Positions 25,635 to 35,563 of a DNA stretch of 50,131 nucleotides are shown here, in pieces (within the stretch, counting starts at the first letter, position 1; each line of letters opens with the position of its first letter). The DNA is from CAKZSU01 sp044223895 (GTDB lineage: Bacteria; Patescibacteriota; Microgenomatia; UBA10105; UBA927): assembly GCA_044223895.1 (NCBI GenBank), contig JBGALL010000004.1, forward strand, positions 1-50,131. Reading direction: 5' to 3'. The position numbers and the translations under genes are program-made. The notes beneath the pieces are model-generated. The model ran no database searches, was not told the origin of the DNA, and saw only the letters and a list, made by a program, of their open reading frames with translations.

Positions 25635-27491
25635 TTATTTTCTCCAAAAAACTATCAATGAGAGACAACAGATAATGAAACCTGTCCCAGATATAATAGC
25701 TCCCCAAGCGGCAACCCGATTAGGAAGATAATAGAGTGTACCTGTCTGTGATTCACCAGAGGTAATCATAAAATTCATAAGATGTTGCCCAGTTTCAACT
25801 GGTTCGAATGATTTATTATCGACGATTAATCGCCAATTTGGATCAAAGGCAATTAAAGTTGTCAAAATACTAGTATCTTCCCTATTAGGTAGAGGAATAG
25901 TCCAGCTGTTATGGCCGTATTTAACGTTTCCGATAATGACTGTGTTTAGGCTAAAAAGGCTATCATGCTCAATCACTTTATAGACTGCTAATCTAGAAAA
26001 ACTAGAAAGTTTTTGGAGATCAGTATGTCTGTCTAGTTCCGAAATAATCATTTCCCGTAGAGATTCCTTATAAGTATAATCATCTATGAAGATTTTATGT
26101 TCTGTATCCTCTGGGACGATAATATATGATACGCCAGCACTTTTGATTTTTGTAAGATTGTTATTTAGTTGTAATTCCCTAATTATTCCTGCTGGCGAGC
26201 TTTCAGAAAAAACAGATGCTGAGCTTAAACTCGGATGGAGAGCGCTTGAATATCCAAAGCGTTCAACTGTAGGAAACCATAGCGTTCTACCAAAATCATT
26301 ATCAGCTATTAAGACATTTTTAAGTGTCTCATAATCGTGGGTTATAACCGGAGGAGTTACATTGCCAGTAACTTTACCCAAGAAAACTAGTCGTAAAGAG
26401 AATATCCAAAATAGAAGAATAACAATAATAATTCCTTTAAATAATTTTTTTGATACATAGTCTGTAAATTGAGGCAGTAGGAGTGAATATCCTAAGGCAG
26501 TTAAGACATACCACTTGGTAGGATCACGAAACAAAAAAAATCCCGGCACATGCGCATACAACCATTCATATACCGTTCCTAACGGTTCCTGTACTCCCTT
26601 CCCCAAAAAAGCACCAAGTAAGATAATTACACCGAAAAATATGGAAATTGGTGCTGGTGACTCTTGTAAGAAAATACTAAAAGCTAGAATCGGAATTATT
26701 AAAAATTCAGGTTTAAAAAAGTAAACTCTCCCAAATAAATTTTCAGGATAATTTGGATGTAGCATTGATAGTGAGTGACTAAAATCAGCGACACTGAAAA
26801 AAGATAAACCTGATATACCAGTTTTTTGAACAAAACTCACAGCTAAACTATCTTTAAATACGATTGTGGGTAATATCCAAAAAGCATTTAGCACGATCAA
26901 AATACACGGTATTAAAAGACTATACTGAGTTATTTTCAACTGTTTTCTGAATACTAGAAAAGAAGTTAACAAGACCAGGAGAAGTAAGGTTATGAATGCC
27001 AGACGAATATCCAATAAGACCAAAAATGATACCAGCATTCCAGTCGCAACAGAATGAAAAAGTAATTTTTTAGGTTTTCGGAAGTAAATAAGTGCTGAAT
27101 ATAAAACCCATGGAACAAGCGAATAAGCGAGTGAGACTCCTAATTGTCCACCATCAAACAACAATAAAATATATGTATTAGTTGTATAGATCAGGGAACC
27201 GAATAAAGAAGCATAGTGAGATATTTTTAGGTGTTTACAAAGTGTATACATTCCCAAAATAGCAATACTAAACACAACAAACCACCATATTTTGTCAATC
27301 AAAAACCATGATAGTCCCAATCGATAGAGTAAATAAGTAATAACTCTAAAGGGATAATCTATCCATAAAGATGGCAAAGCACTTATTCCAAATTCTTCAT
27401 TACTCCTCCAAACCTCGGGTAAAAACGATAACCCTTGTAATTGTTCAAGGAAGAAAAAAGGAGCATCACCGGCCGCAAAAAAGAAATTCAT
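25635..27491 (-). CDS. Large polytopic membrane protein, GT-C-like (YfhO/AftD-like layout)
   Basis: A 618-residue protein. It begins outside-facing at once (NFFFAAGDAPFFFLEQLQGL), with an Asp in GDAPF, without the usual long N-terminal segment. About 12 membrane spans are followed by an outside region and a last span near the end. The C-terminal domain carries AFDPNWRLIVDNKSFEPVE and NFMITSG, a beta-sandwich-like pattern that also occurs in the 943- and 738-residue neighbours. Family members such as AftD and YfhO transfer sugars from lipid donors or modify wall polymers. Three bases separate it from the next gene upstream. The short N-terminus suggests the first span may be lost or the start may lie upstream. 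Confidence 0.72.
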   Translation of the reverse strand: MNFFFAAGDAPFFFLEQLQGLSFLPEVWRSNEEFGISALPSLWIDYPFRVITYLLYRLGLSWFLIDKIWWFVVFSIAILGMYTLCKHLKISHYASLFGSLIYTTNTYILLLFDGGQLGVSLAYSLVPWVLYSALIYFRKPKKLLFHSVATGMLVSFLVLLDIRLAFITLLLLVLLTSFLVFRKQLKITQYSLLIPCILIVLNAFWILPTIVFKDSLAVSFVQKTGISGLSFFSVADFSHSLSMLHPNYPENLFGRVYFFKPEFLIIPILAFSIFLQESPAPISIFFGVIILLGAFLGKGVQEPLGTVYEWLYAHVPGFFLFRDPTKWYVLTALGYSLLLPQFTDYVSKKLFKGIIIVILLFWIFSLRLVFLGKVTGNVTPPVITHDYETLKNVLIADNDFGRTLWFPTVERFGYSSALHPSLSSASVFSESSPAGIIRELQLNNNLTKIKSAGVSYIIVPEDTEHKIFIDDYTYKESLREMIISELDRHTDLQKLSSFSRLAVYKVIEHDSLFSLNTVIIGNVKYGHNSWTIPLPNREDTSILTTLIAFDPNWRLIVDNKSFEPVETGQHLMNFMITSGESQTGTLYYLPNRVAAWGAIISGTGFIICCLSLIVFWRK

Positions 27492-27495
27492 AGAA

Positions 27496-30306
27496 TTACA
27501 TTAAAACTAGATAAATAAGACTACTTACCAAACTTAATCCACTTATAAATAATCCTTTGTAAAAGGCAACTTGTGGTGCATATTCAATTTTTGGAAGTTC
27601 AGTTGTTTCAGAAGGTGCAATCCATCCGTTTGCATAGCCATTTACTGGTACATGAAGGGCAGTTTTATAGCCAGATGAAGTTAATTTCCATCGAGTATCA
27701 AACGTATAAGGAAATATGAATATATTACGAGGTTTATTAGTGAGAACAGAACTATCTGAATTAATAAAACTGAAAAATATTTTTGGGGGCATATCAGAAT
27801 GACGTGGAACTACGATCCGATAATATCCAGATTCATACGTATTGAGAACACCATTTTGTATCACTTTGTCATTTACTGATAAAGAAGTGACAGAACTTGC
27901 CGTCTGAATACGATAGGTTCCCTTCATGGGAACGGTTATTCCGTAACGATAATATTTTTGATCGGAAACCCAAAGTTTGTTTTCTAGTTCAGATATAATT
28001 GTGCGAGTAAATGTTTGTACTTCATCTGTACCAGATTCCGCTTGTTTTCGTAAAAATCCTAGTACACGTGATGTATAAATATCTTCGTCTCTGCCATCTA
28101 ATTGACCCAAAGTTTTCATTATTTTTTCAAGGTAACTATTATATTCTGCCAAACTTTTATCTTGAGCAGCTTGTGACTTGCCTAAGCGCTTTAACTTCAA
28201 GTATTCACTTTCTTTTAACAATGCAGTTGATAAGAAACTGTCGATTTGCTGAGTGTTAGTTGCAGTAGAAGGTATTGTCAATTTCCGCGACACTAGAAAT
28301 GGATACAGCCAAGATTCAGGAAGAATTTTAGCATCTGGAAGAGATATTGATTGCGTAAATTTGGAATATTCATTTTCTGAACAGAAATAACACTCGGCTT
28401 GCAAACCAATCATCTTTGGATGCAGATTGTCAGCAGTCTTCCAATCCGTGGTAATTGCCGCCGACTCCGAGGAAACAAACTCGCTCACCGTAGGTACATT
28501 TACTAATGGAAGAATTACTTCCTGAATATAGGGATCAACTGTCTGCGTAGAGAAATTATAGATACTCCATGCTCCTTCAGATTTAGTAGCTTCTCCAGCA
28601 ATTTCTTGAAGAAATTTTTCATCGAATGCTCTTGAGGAAGATGATAATGATGATTGGACATCCCCACGATACAGTATCGTACTTATTCGCAGTATGTTTG
28701 CTAATCGCAAAAAAGTTGTTTTGTCTTTAAGATAAAGAGCATCATAAAGCGCCTGAACTATTTCATCAGATGAATCATTGGCTACAATTATTCTGTTAGA
28801 AATGATTCTTGGTAGGGCATCCAAACTATAGTATCCCCAGTTGTAGGTATCTATTGGCTTGTTTATAAATCCTTTATCTAGTTCAGGGACAAGCAACACC
28901 CTACCAGAATCTATTTTCTGATCTAATTCTCTAGCAATAGATTGTACATACAATGGGAGATGTACTCTGGTTGTAAAATCTGAGGAAAACTGAAAGAAAT
29001 TTGGGAAGAAGAATGGAAAATGATAAATGAGAAGTCCAACAAGTATCATCACTCCGATAGTTTTAATTTTATTCATATGATCGATACCAAGCTGTAGAAA
29101 ATATCCACTCAAAACAATAATTGATAACCACAGTACAGGAGCGAATTTATACAAACTTGATCGAAATATTATGAACCCAGGAATTTTTCTCATCAAAAGC
29201 AAATATATAAATCCTGTTGGAGCATGCGATCCAGCGCTGAAAAACAGCCCAACTACAAGTAAAATAAATACTAGCCATAAAAAATATTTATGTCTGTGAG
29301 AAGTTTTCTTTCGAAAAAACAAAATTCCTAAACAGATACTCATCACAGGAATATAACTAAAAAATATTAGTAATGGATTGTGAAGAAATTGTTGTGAAAA
29401 TGGATGTGAGGCGTTATTGTACCAATCAGGGATTCCTTGCAGTCGTAATAAATTTGGAATCGATGCAAATTTACTAATTTCTCGCTCCCAGGCAATGATG
29501 CCTTCAACTCCGCCCTCAGATGAAACAGCGCCACTATATGTACCACGAATTAAATCTATTTGGGGCAAGATCCAATATGAATTTAATAGGAAAAACATTC
29601 CCAAAAAAGAAAAAATTATTGATATTGATCTTATTAGGGATGGTATACCTTTAGCTTTTAACTCTAGTAGCGAGAAGAAACTCCAGGTAAGAAACCAAAC
29701 AATAACTGAGGCTCCAAATAACGGCGGTGATCCTCCCCCATTACAAAAAAAATAAAGCAATCCAAAGAGAATAGCTCCACGAATCACTGAAATCCGTTTT
29801 TCAAAGACTGCGATGAATAAAACGATCGATACTGGTAAGGCTGCATAAAGAGAAAATTTAGCTCTTTCTGCAATAAACCATGCTTGTAATATATAAAAAT
29901 TAAATATCCAAAAAATACTGGTATAAAGTCGAAGAAACCATTTATTTTTTTCTGGAAACAAAAAAAGCATCGCCCCATACATTGAAATACCCATAAGAAA
30001 AAACCAAAAGATAAACACCAACGGTTGAGCAACTTCTAGCGATCCAAATATGTTTTGTAGAATTAATTCCGGAAGTTGAATTATCAGAAATCCTTTATAC
30101 AGAGACCAGTCCACCCCAGTATTTACTGAAGGGTTAAAAGTATTCCATAGCATTTCCATGTGATGAGTGATATTGAACCTAAATCCACTGTCATGACCAA
30201 TTATCACTGATCCGTTTCCAAACCATAACAGAGGTGTCAGAGAGAGAATGAATAGTATGAGGAGTTCGAAGAGAATATATTTCCGTACATGTCGTAAGAA
30301 TTTCAT
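27496..30306 (-). CDS. Very large polytopic membrane protein, GT-C-like (AftD/DUF3367-like)
   Basis: About 936 residues. The N-terminal span (LFELLILFILSLTPLLWF) is followed by an outside loop NGSVIIGHDSGFRFNITHH with the acidic residue expected of GT-C catalysis (HDS). About 12 spans follow, then a 400-residue outside region with a Cys pair (AECYFCSENEY), a helical stretch and a beta domain with FDTRWKLTSSG and PVNGYANGWIAPSE, ending in one span. The layout resembles arabinofuranosyltransferase AftD. A longer start at 30327 is possible but would overlap the methyltransferase gene by 17 bases; MKFLRHVRK was chosen. The donor, acceptor and product are unknown. Confidence 0.75.
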   Translation of the reverse strand: MKFLRHVRKYILFELLILFILSLTPLLWFGNGSVIIGHDSGFRFNITHHMEMLWNTFNPSVNTGVDWSLYKGFLIIQLPELILQNIFGSLEVAQPLVFIFWFFLMGISMYGAMLFLFPEKNKWFLRLYTSIFWIFNFYILQAWFIAERAKFSLYAALPVSIVLFIAVFEKRISVIRGAILFGLLYFFCNGGGSPPLFGASVIVWFLTWSFFSLLELKAKGIPSLIRSISIIFSFLGMFFLLNSYWILPQIDLIRGTYSGAVSSEGGVEGIIAWEREISKFASIPNLLRLQGIPDWYNNASHPFSQQFLHNPLLIFFSYIPVMSICLGILFFRKKTSHRHKYFLWLVFILLVVGLFFSAGSHAPTGFIYLLLMRKIPGFIIFRSSLYKFAPVLWLSIIVLSGYFLQLGIDHMNKIKTIGVMILVGLLIYHFPFFFPNFFQFSSDFTTRVHLPLYVQSIARELDQKIDSGRVLLVPELDKGFINKPIDTYNWGYYSLDALPRIISNRIIVANDSSDEIVQALYDALYLKDKTTFLRLANILRISTILYRGDVQSSLSSSSRAFDEKFLQEIAGEATKSEGAWSIYNFSTQTVDPYIQEVILPLVNVPTVSEFVSSESAAITTDWKTADNLHPKMIGLQAECYFCSENEYSKFTQSISLPDAKILPESWLYPFLVSRKLTIPSTATNTQQIDSFLSTALLKESEYLKLKRLGKSQAAQDKSLAEYNSYLEKIMKTLGQLDGRDEDIYTSRVLGFLRKQAESGTDEVQTFTRTIISELENKLWVSDQKYYRYGITVPMKGTYRIQTASSVTSLSVNDKVIQNGVLNTYESGYYRIVVPRHSDMPPKIFFSFINSDSSVLTNKPRNIFIFPYTFDTRWKLTSSGYKTALHVPVNGYANGWIAPSETTELPKIEYAPQVAFYKGLFISGLSLVSSLIYLVLM

Positions 30307-30310
30307 GTCA

Positions 30311-30979
30311 TTATTTTTTAGCAACAATTAAAGTAGTTGAAACAAAACCCTTTAAAGGAATATATCTATGAATTATAGGATTAATAAATGGTGGTATACG
30401 CCAAATAAGTGGCGGAAATGAGAGTGGTAAACAGGTAACTTTACTAAAGCCATATGATTCTATGGTTGTCTGCCAAAATTCAGGCAAATGAACGTTTACG
30501 TGTGTGGGATCAATCATGTTTTTTTTATAGGGATATGGTGTACTAGCGATAAAATATCCATTCTTATCCAAAAGGTTATAAATATTTGATAAAGCCAGAT
30601 CTAATTGGGGAATATGTTCAAGCACTTCAAAGGCAAATATAAAATTAAAGGTATCGTTAGTGGGAAAAGATCTAGTGACATCATACACTCTAAAAGGGAT
30701 CGTTGGTGAAAGACGTTGTGCATGTTCGACCATTATCTCAGCTATATCAGTGCCTGTAGCCTGGGCTCCTTCATCATGTAATAAAGTACTTAAAGCCCCA
30801 ATTCCACATCCAAGCTCTAAGGTCTTCTTATCGTTAAAATGTAGATGAAATCTACTTTTAATTAAATGTAACCAAGAAGAATACCAAAGGCGATATTTTT
30901 CTAAATCTTTAATCCCCCATTCATTACCTTCTGGTCTATAATGACTATAGAAATAATTATTCCATTTTTGCTGTTTCAT
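30311..30979 (-). CDS. Class I SAM-dependent methyltransferase
   Basis: A 222-residue soluble methyltransferase. The SAM motif is TLELGCGIGALSTLLHDEGA (about residues 53-72), followed by TGTDIAEIMVEHAQ, FNFIFAFEVLEHIPQLDLAL (motif with E-V-L-E-H) and LLDKNGYFIASTPYP. This is the UbiG/methyltransf_11 pattern. The C-terminal end (LKGFVSTTLIVAKK) is the usual last strand. Enzymes of this type often cap or methylate sugars or lipids in glycan loci. It sits directly upstream of the 943-codon GT-C gene, with the longer start of that gene overlapping its stop. Confidence 0.88.
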   Translation of the reverse strand: MKQQKWNNYFYSHYRPEGNEWGIKDLEKYRLWYSSWLHLIKSRFHLHFNDKKTLELGCGIGALSTLLHDEGAQATGTDIAEIMVEHAQRLSPTIPFRVYDVTRSFPTNDTFNFIFAFEVLEHIPQLDLALSNIYNLLDKNGYFIASTPYPYKKNMIDPTHVNVHLPEFWQTTIESYGFSKVTCLPLSFPPLIWRIPPFINPIIHRYIPLKGFVSTTLIVAKK

Positions 30980-31017
30980 AGATGTTATTGAATTATATCA
31001 ATTTTTGAGGTCTTCGA

Positions 31018-31338
31018 TTATTCTTTTGCAAAACAATAGTGAATCAACCCCAATACAAATAAAAGAAAAAACCATTCTCCCAATCTTTCAGTCAACCGAA
31101 GGGAACCAAAAAAAACAAAAGCCATTCCCATACAACTTACGATTGCTAAGGCTAAACCGAAAACATATTTATAGGAAGCTTTTCGTATATATAACACGAG
31201 AACAGTACTTATAAGACTGATTATAAAAGGGGTATCGTGGTTACCAAACTTATACATCAAATCTAGTACAAATGCAGCAACTGCCACCACAGTAAAGATT
31301 ATCGGAATAATAGTAGTTAGTTTATTTTTTTTCTCCAT
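31018..31338 (-). CDS. Small membrane protein (106 residues)
   Basis: Begins MEKKNKLTTIIPIIFTVVAV and has about four hydrophobic segments: about residues 9-27, 36-49, 56-72 and 84-101. It ends CFAKE. No family is recognised. FVFFGSLRLTERLGEWFFLL resembles the matching part of the 73-residue protein at 20456. Its start overlaps the end of the large upstream gene by 22 bases, so translation is probably coupled. A small partner for a GT-C enzyme is one possibility, from position only. Confidence 0.65.
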   Translation of the reverse strand: MEKKNKLTTIIPIIFTVVAVAAFVLDLMYKFGNHDTPFIISLISTVLVLYIRKASYKYVFGLALAIVSCMGMAFVFFGSLRLTERLGEWFFLLFVLGLIHYCFAKE

Positions 31339-33533
31339 AATTGTGTGCCAATATAAATAACCAATAAGATTCCACCGATGATTGATGTATAGAACCCATA
31401 GGTAAAATATTTTTGAAATTCATAGTCAACCGTACCCACTAGATGCTTATTCGAAATTTTGGAGGGATCTATCAACCATCCATTAGCAAAGCCATTTACT
31501 AGCATAGGACTGGTTCCAGGCATTTGATCCAGTATTAGTTTCCAATGTTTGTCATAGTCCTCCGATAAGATCACTAAAAATGGCCTTGAACTATTCTCCG
31601 CATTAATACTAACTGAATATTCAACTGAAGATTTTTTTTCAAAATAGACGGATGGAACTTCTATAGGATCTTGATTACAGATATTGTTTCTCTGACAATC
31701 TACTTGAGATATGTACGCTGATCGAAAGGAAGAACCTTGGATAACACCAGATTCAGAAGCATAAATAGTATCCGCCACATAAAGTGTCGGCCTCACAATA
31801 TTCTCAGGTAACTCCTTAACTTCAAAAAATCCATTTGAAAAAAGATCTTTAAGCTGAAGTTGATTGAATATATGATCATAGCCTGCCTGCGTATTTAGAC
31901 TCGAAATATCCTCATTCATATCGTATTTATAATTTGGGAATTTAGGAAAGTTTTTCAAAACCATTTCATCATTATTTCTGAATATGTAGCGCACGTTCAG
32001 TAAGGACAGCACTTGTTTGATTGTTTGCAGATCATTTTTTTTAAAAGCCTCGAGCATAGTATTCCTATAGAGGCCAAAAGTTCCAAATCCCGGATAGTCT
32101 TTTTTATTCCCCAGAAGTCTCACCATAGACAACCCTACATAGGCTCCTCCTTCTTTGCCCGAGACTATTTGGAAGTAGGGCAAGGTGAGTGGCAAGGTAA
32201 GAACATTACCATTGTTGGGAAGTTGATAGATATATTTTATAGCTTTATCGATATCAGTATCGGGTTTATAAATAGTTGAAACATTTTTAGACTGATATAA
32301 AAAGCTTTTTTCGTATGGATTAATCAAGAATGGATAAATTCTAAATATAGTTACCAGGATACATATCCCACTAAGAAAAAGGGCTGTCTGAGATTTGCGC
32401 TTTTCTAATAGAAAATATAATGAGGTACCAAATAATAGTGCGTAAAAAAATATAAAAACAAAGTACCATTTCTCATCAAATGATCGAAACATTATAAATC
32501 CGGGTAAGCGAAATAATTGCCGGTAGAGTCGTACACCTATCAAGGTAATATTTGCGCTTACAAGAAAGAAACACGCACTCCAAAAAATGCCGAGAAGAGC
32601 TAACAACCTTGAACGTTTTACTAGAAAGCCACTAAAGGCTATTAGCGGAATTATTAAGATGCCTATACTGCCTAAATGCCAATTTGTCGGCTGAAATAAC
32701 TCCACACTCAATTTCCCAAGTGTTTGGCGATTTTCATCAAAATAGTGAAGTCCCAAGTTCTCTTGAATTTGCTTAGAAAAAATATATGAGTTGATACTGT
32801 TACCTTTATCGATAACCGATGCAATTGTTGGAATAATATGAAAGCCATGAATTAATACCGATACCAGAAGTAACATAGATAACGTTTTCCAAGGAATCGG
32901 CTTTTTAAGTACATAGATAAGATAAGTACAGATAAATACCATGGTTGCTGGGAAAAATGATACTAACTGGGGCATACTAGAAAAACCAAAATTACCAGAA
33001 AATATTAATGACACTGTTACGATAGACAAAAAGTAGCCTACTTTTTTAGACAAACATAACTGCAATATGAGGTAACTCATCAGTGGATTAAGAAAAATTT
33101 GATTTTGAGTATCCAATGAAGTAATCCAGCCTAATTTTGTAGCCATTCCAAGATACATTATTCCTGTACAGATAGCCACGCACTCTCTAAGCAATGTCCC
33201 CTTCTTCAGAGGCTGTGATAGTAATAATTTAACCAACAAATACATTGCAAAATAGGCTACTGAAAGTTGAATCCCATGGGAAATATTAATGAGATTTGTT
33301 GGACTAGAAATTATCTGTTTAAGAAGTGATAAAAAATAATAGTTCGGAATAAACGCATACATAGAAGCTCCCAACATATTTTTTTGCTCCAGATAATATT
33401 TGGCAATTTGTAATGGATTTATAAAATACAGACGAGAAGCATCTCCACCTAAGTCTACAAACCCAGGTTTAAGCCAGAAGAAGGGGACAAAAAATAAGAC
33501 TATACCAACCAAAAGGGCGAAATATCGTTTCAT
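31317..33533 (-). CDS. Large polytopic membrane protein, GT-C-like (YfhO-like)
   Basis: A 738-residue protein with about 13 spans. The first outside loop reads GFVDLGGDASRLYFINPLQ, with the Asp of the GT-C site, and RLYRQLFRLPGFIMFRSFDE resembles the matching RKIPGFIIFRSSLYKF segment of the 943-residue neighbour. The C-terminal outside region ends YDKHWKLILDQ and LVNGFANGWLIDPS, then one span. These shared blocks mark it as a distant paralogue of the genes at 27496 and 25635. The ATG overlaps the TGA at the end of the shifted aminotransferase frame (33530-33532), as ATGA. Sugar transfer on the outer face is inferred. Confidence 0.75.
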   Translation of the reverse strand: MKRYFALLVGIVLFFVPFFWLKPGFVDLGGDASRLYFINPLQIAKYYLEQKNMLGASMYAFIPNYYFLSLLKQIISSPTNLINISHGIQLSVAYFAMYLLVKLLLSQPLKKGTLLRECVAICTGIMYLGMATKLGWITSLDTQNQIFLNPLMSYLILQLCLSKKVGYFLSIVTVSLIFSGNFGFSSMPQLVSFFPATMVFICTYLIYVLKKPIPWKTLSMLLLVSVLIHGFHIIPTIASVIDKGNSINSYIFSKQIQENLGLHYFDENRQTLGKLSVELFQPTNWHLGSIGILIIPLIAFSGFLVKRSRLLALLGIFWSACFFLVSANITLIGVRLYRQLFRLPGFIMFRSFDEKWYFVFIFFYALLFGTSLYFLLEKRKSQTALFLSGICILVTIFRIYPFLINPYEKSFLYQSKNVSTIYKPDTDIDKAIKYIYQLPNNGNVLTLPLTLPYFQIVSGKEGGAYVGLSMVRLLGNKKDYPGFGTFGLYRNTMLEAFKKNDLQTIKQVLSLLNVRYIFRNNDEMVLKNFPKFPNYKYDMNEDISSLNTQAGYDHIFNQLQLKDLFSNGFFEVKELPENIVRPTLYVADTIYASESGVIQGSSFRSAYISQVDCQRNNICNQDPIEVPSVYFEKKSSVEYSVSINAENSSRPFLVILSEDYDKHWKLILDQMPGTSPMLVNGFANGWLIDPSKISNKHLVGTVDYEFQKYFTYGFYTSIIGGILLVIYIGTQLWRKKIN

Positions 33534-34605
33534 GGAGAAACAGCAGTATCTATTGATTTAACGATATAGGAAACTTCTTGATCGGTTAATTTAGGATATA
33601 AAGGAATTGTAATTGTTGAGTTCCCAATTTTTTCAGCTATTGGATAACTCTGAAGTTTACGGCTACCCCAATATCTGCATCTTGGAGTGCGTGCAAGATC
33701 TGATCACGTTTGGATTCTGACACCCAAATGGTATACAGATGTCTTGCATGCTTAGAGTTTTTAAGTACTGCAGGAGTTTGTATTTTATGATTATGTTTTA
33801 ATCCTTTATCATAGGCTTTACTTATCTGTTCTTTCCGAGCTAGAAAATTTTCAATATGCTCCAGTTGATGGATAAGTAAAGCAGCTTGAATATTTGTCAT
33901 GTTTGATTTGTAGCCAAGAAATTCCATGTCATAATGTTCGTATTTTTTGGAATATCTATCTGCTGCGTTCTTACTCATTCCATGTAATCTTGCTTTCTTT
34001 AACCACTCATAGGTTTTCGCATCATGACAGGTCAATGCACCTCCCTCACCGGAAGTAATATTTTTGGTTGCATAAAAACTAAAACAACCTATATCTCCTA
34101 ATTGACCAGGTCGAATGCCATCCCTGATTCCTTCTATGCAATGGGCACAATCTTCAATTATTTTAAGATTGTGTTTATCTGCAATTTTGCGAATTTTTTT
34201 CATGTCACACATTTGACCATAAAGATGTACTAATAGTATAGCTTTGGTATTGGGGGTAATTTTTTCTTCTATATGATTAGCGTCTATATTTCCGGTATCA
34301 GGTTCTACATCTACAAACACAGGAGTTGCTCCACAATATTCAATTGAATTTGCTGTAGCTATAAATGACATTGGTGTAGTTATGATTTCATCACCGGGTT
34401 TAATATCATAGTATTTTAAGGCGATGAACAAAGCGTCAGTACAAGAATTTACACCAACGGCATATTCATTCCCAGTATATGTAGCAAATTTTTCTTCAAA
34501 TTCATTTACACGAGAACCGGTAGTAATAAATAATGAATTTAGAACAGCTAAACATTCTTGTTTATCTTCTTCTGAAAGATTATGTTTATAGAAATCTATA
34601 TGCAT
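33530..34605 (-). pseudogene. DegT/DnrJ/EryC1/StrS aminotransferase, frameshifted near C-terminus
   Basis: The intact frame (33637-34605, 322 residues) has NSCTDALFIALKYYDI, GDEIITTPMSFIATANSI, VHLYGQMCDM, EDCAHCIEG and the PLP lysine in SFYATKNITSGEGGALT. It then breaks at AVNFRVIQ-stop. The expected tail is present in another frame: QSYPIAEKIGNSTITI, then PLYPKLTDQEVSYIV, ending with TGA at 33530-33532 that overlaps the next ATG. Compared with relatives, about 15 residues between N-F-R and Y-P-I-A-E also seem lost, so the event is a small deletion rather than one base. It may be a true mutation or an assembly error. Its role would be amino-sugar synthesis with the epimerase and acetyltransferase genes upstream. 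Confidence 0.8.
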
Positions 34606-34606
34606 A

Positions 34607-35563
34607 TTAGTTATATGAATAGAACTTATATTCTTCTGTTAGTTGTACTATTTTTTCTATCCCTTTTTCAATCGAATATTGAGGTTGAAACCCTATTAAG
34701 GTTTTAGCTTTTTCAATATCCTGAGGACCACGATACACTTGTTGAGACTGTGGTTCTCGAACTTCATAGGTGAATGTAGGAAAATATTTTTTTATTACTT
34801 CTGCAAATTCAGTAGCTCCCCTTGCCTCGCCTTTTGATAAATTTAAGGTTTGATGATTAGCATTTTTATTAAACATACTTAGGATAAACCCTTCAGCTAC
34901 ATCATCAACATAGGAAAAATCGAGTGTTTCACCTTTGACTACCCAAGCTTGTTTTTTTAAATAGGCAGCATCTAACAGAAGTTGAGAAACGCGATTGGCA
35001 CAATCGGTAAAACCATAGACAGACGTTGGACGGATAATAAGCCAATCTTTTTTACTTAGCTTAACAAAATATTCTCCTGCAGCCTTGCAGGCACCATAGG
35101 TATTTACAGGTTCCAAAATAAAATTTTCACTCTGAGGCGTTTGTTTAAAATGTCCATAGGCCATACTCGATGACGTATAAACTAGTTTTTCCACTTCACT
35201 CTTTTCAAATATCTCGAGAACGTTAAACGTGCCATTCATGTTAATAGGAATCATCTGATTTGCAAATTGTGGCAAAGGACGAGCCATAGATAACCCTGCT
35301 AAATGAACGAGTATTGTTGGTTTGAAATCTTTTATGGATTTGGCTAAGGTTTCCTTATCCCTAATATCTCCTTGATAGATTTTGGACGGCTGCCGATAAT
35401 ATTTTTTCCTAATTGATAAACACTGTTTATAATAGGCTTCGTTATCAATAAAATTAACGAGTTGATCGAATGAAGCTGTTTCATAGCCCATGTTCACTAA
35501 CTTGTCGATAATACATGCACCAATAAAACCAGCTCCTCCAGTCAGAAAAATTTTTTGTTTCAT
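34607..35563 (-). CDS. NAD-dependent epimerase/dehydratase of nucleotide sugars
   Basis: A 318-residue extended short-chain dehydrogenase. It has FLTGGAGFIGACIIDKL for NAD, GDIRDKETL, LVHLAGLSMARPL, YTSSSMAYGHFK and the Y-x3-K in NTYGACKAAGEYF. The substrate region shows IIRPTSVYGFTD and KGETLDFSYVDDVAEGFILS. The family is clear; the reaction (4-epimerase, 4,6-dehydratase or 4-reductase) is not. It lies 1 base from the aminotransferase and overlaps the acetyltransferase gene by 4 bases, so it probably supplies the keto sugar that the aminotransferase would use. Confidence 0.88.
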   Translation of the reverse strand: MKQKIFLTGGAGFIGACIIDKLVNMGYETASFDQLVNFIDNEAYYKQCLSIRKKYYRQPSKIYQGDIRDKETLAKSIKDFKPTILVHLAGLSMARPLPQFANQMIPINMNGTFNVLEIFEKSEVEKLVYTSSSMAYGHFKQTPQSENFILEPVNTYGACKAAGEYFVKLSKKDWLIIRPTSVYGFTDCANRVSQLLLDAAYLKKQAWVVKGETLDFSYVDDVAEGFILSMFNKNANHQTLNLSKGEARGATEFAEVIKKYFPTFTYEVREPQSQQVYRGPQDIEKAKTLIGFQPQYSIEKGIEKIVQLTEEYKFYSYN

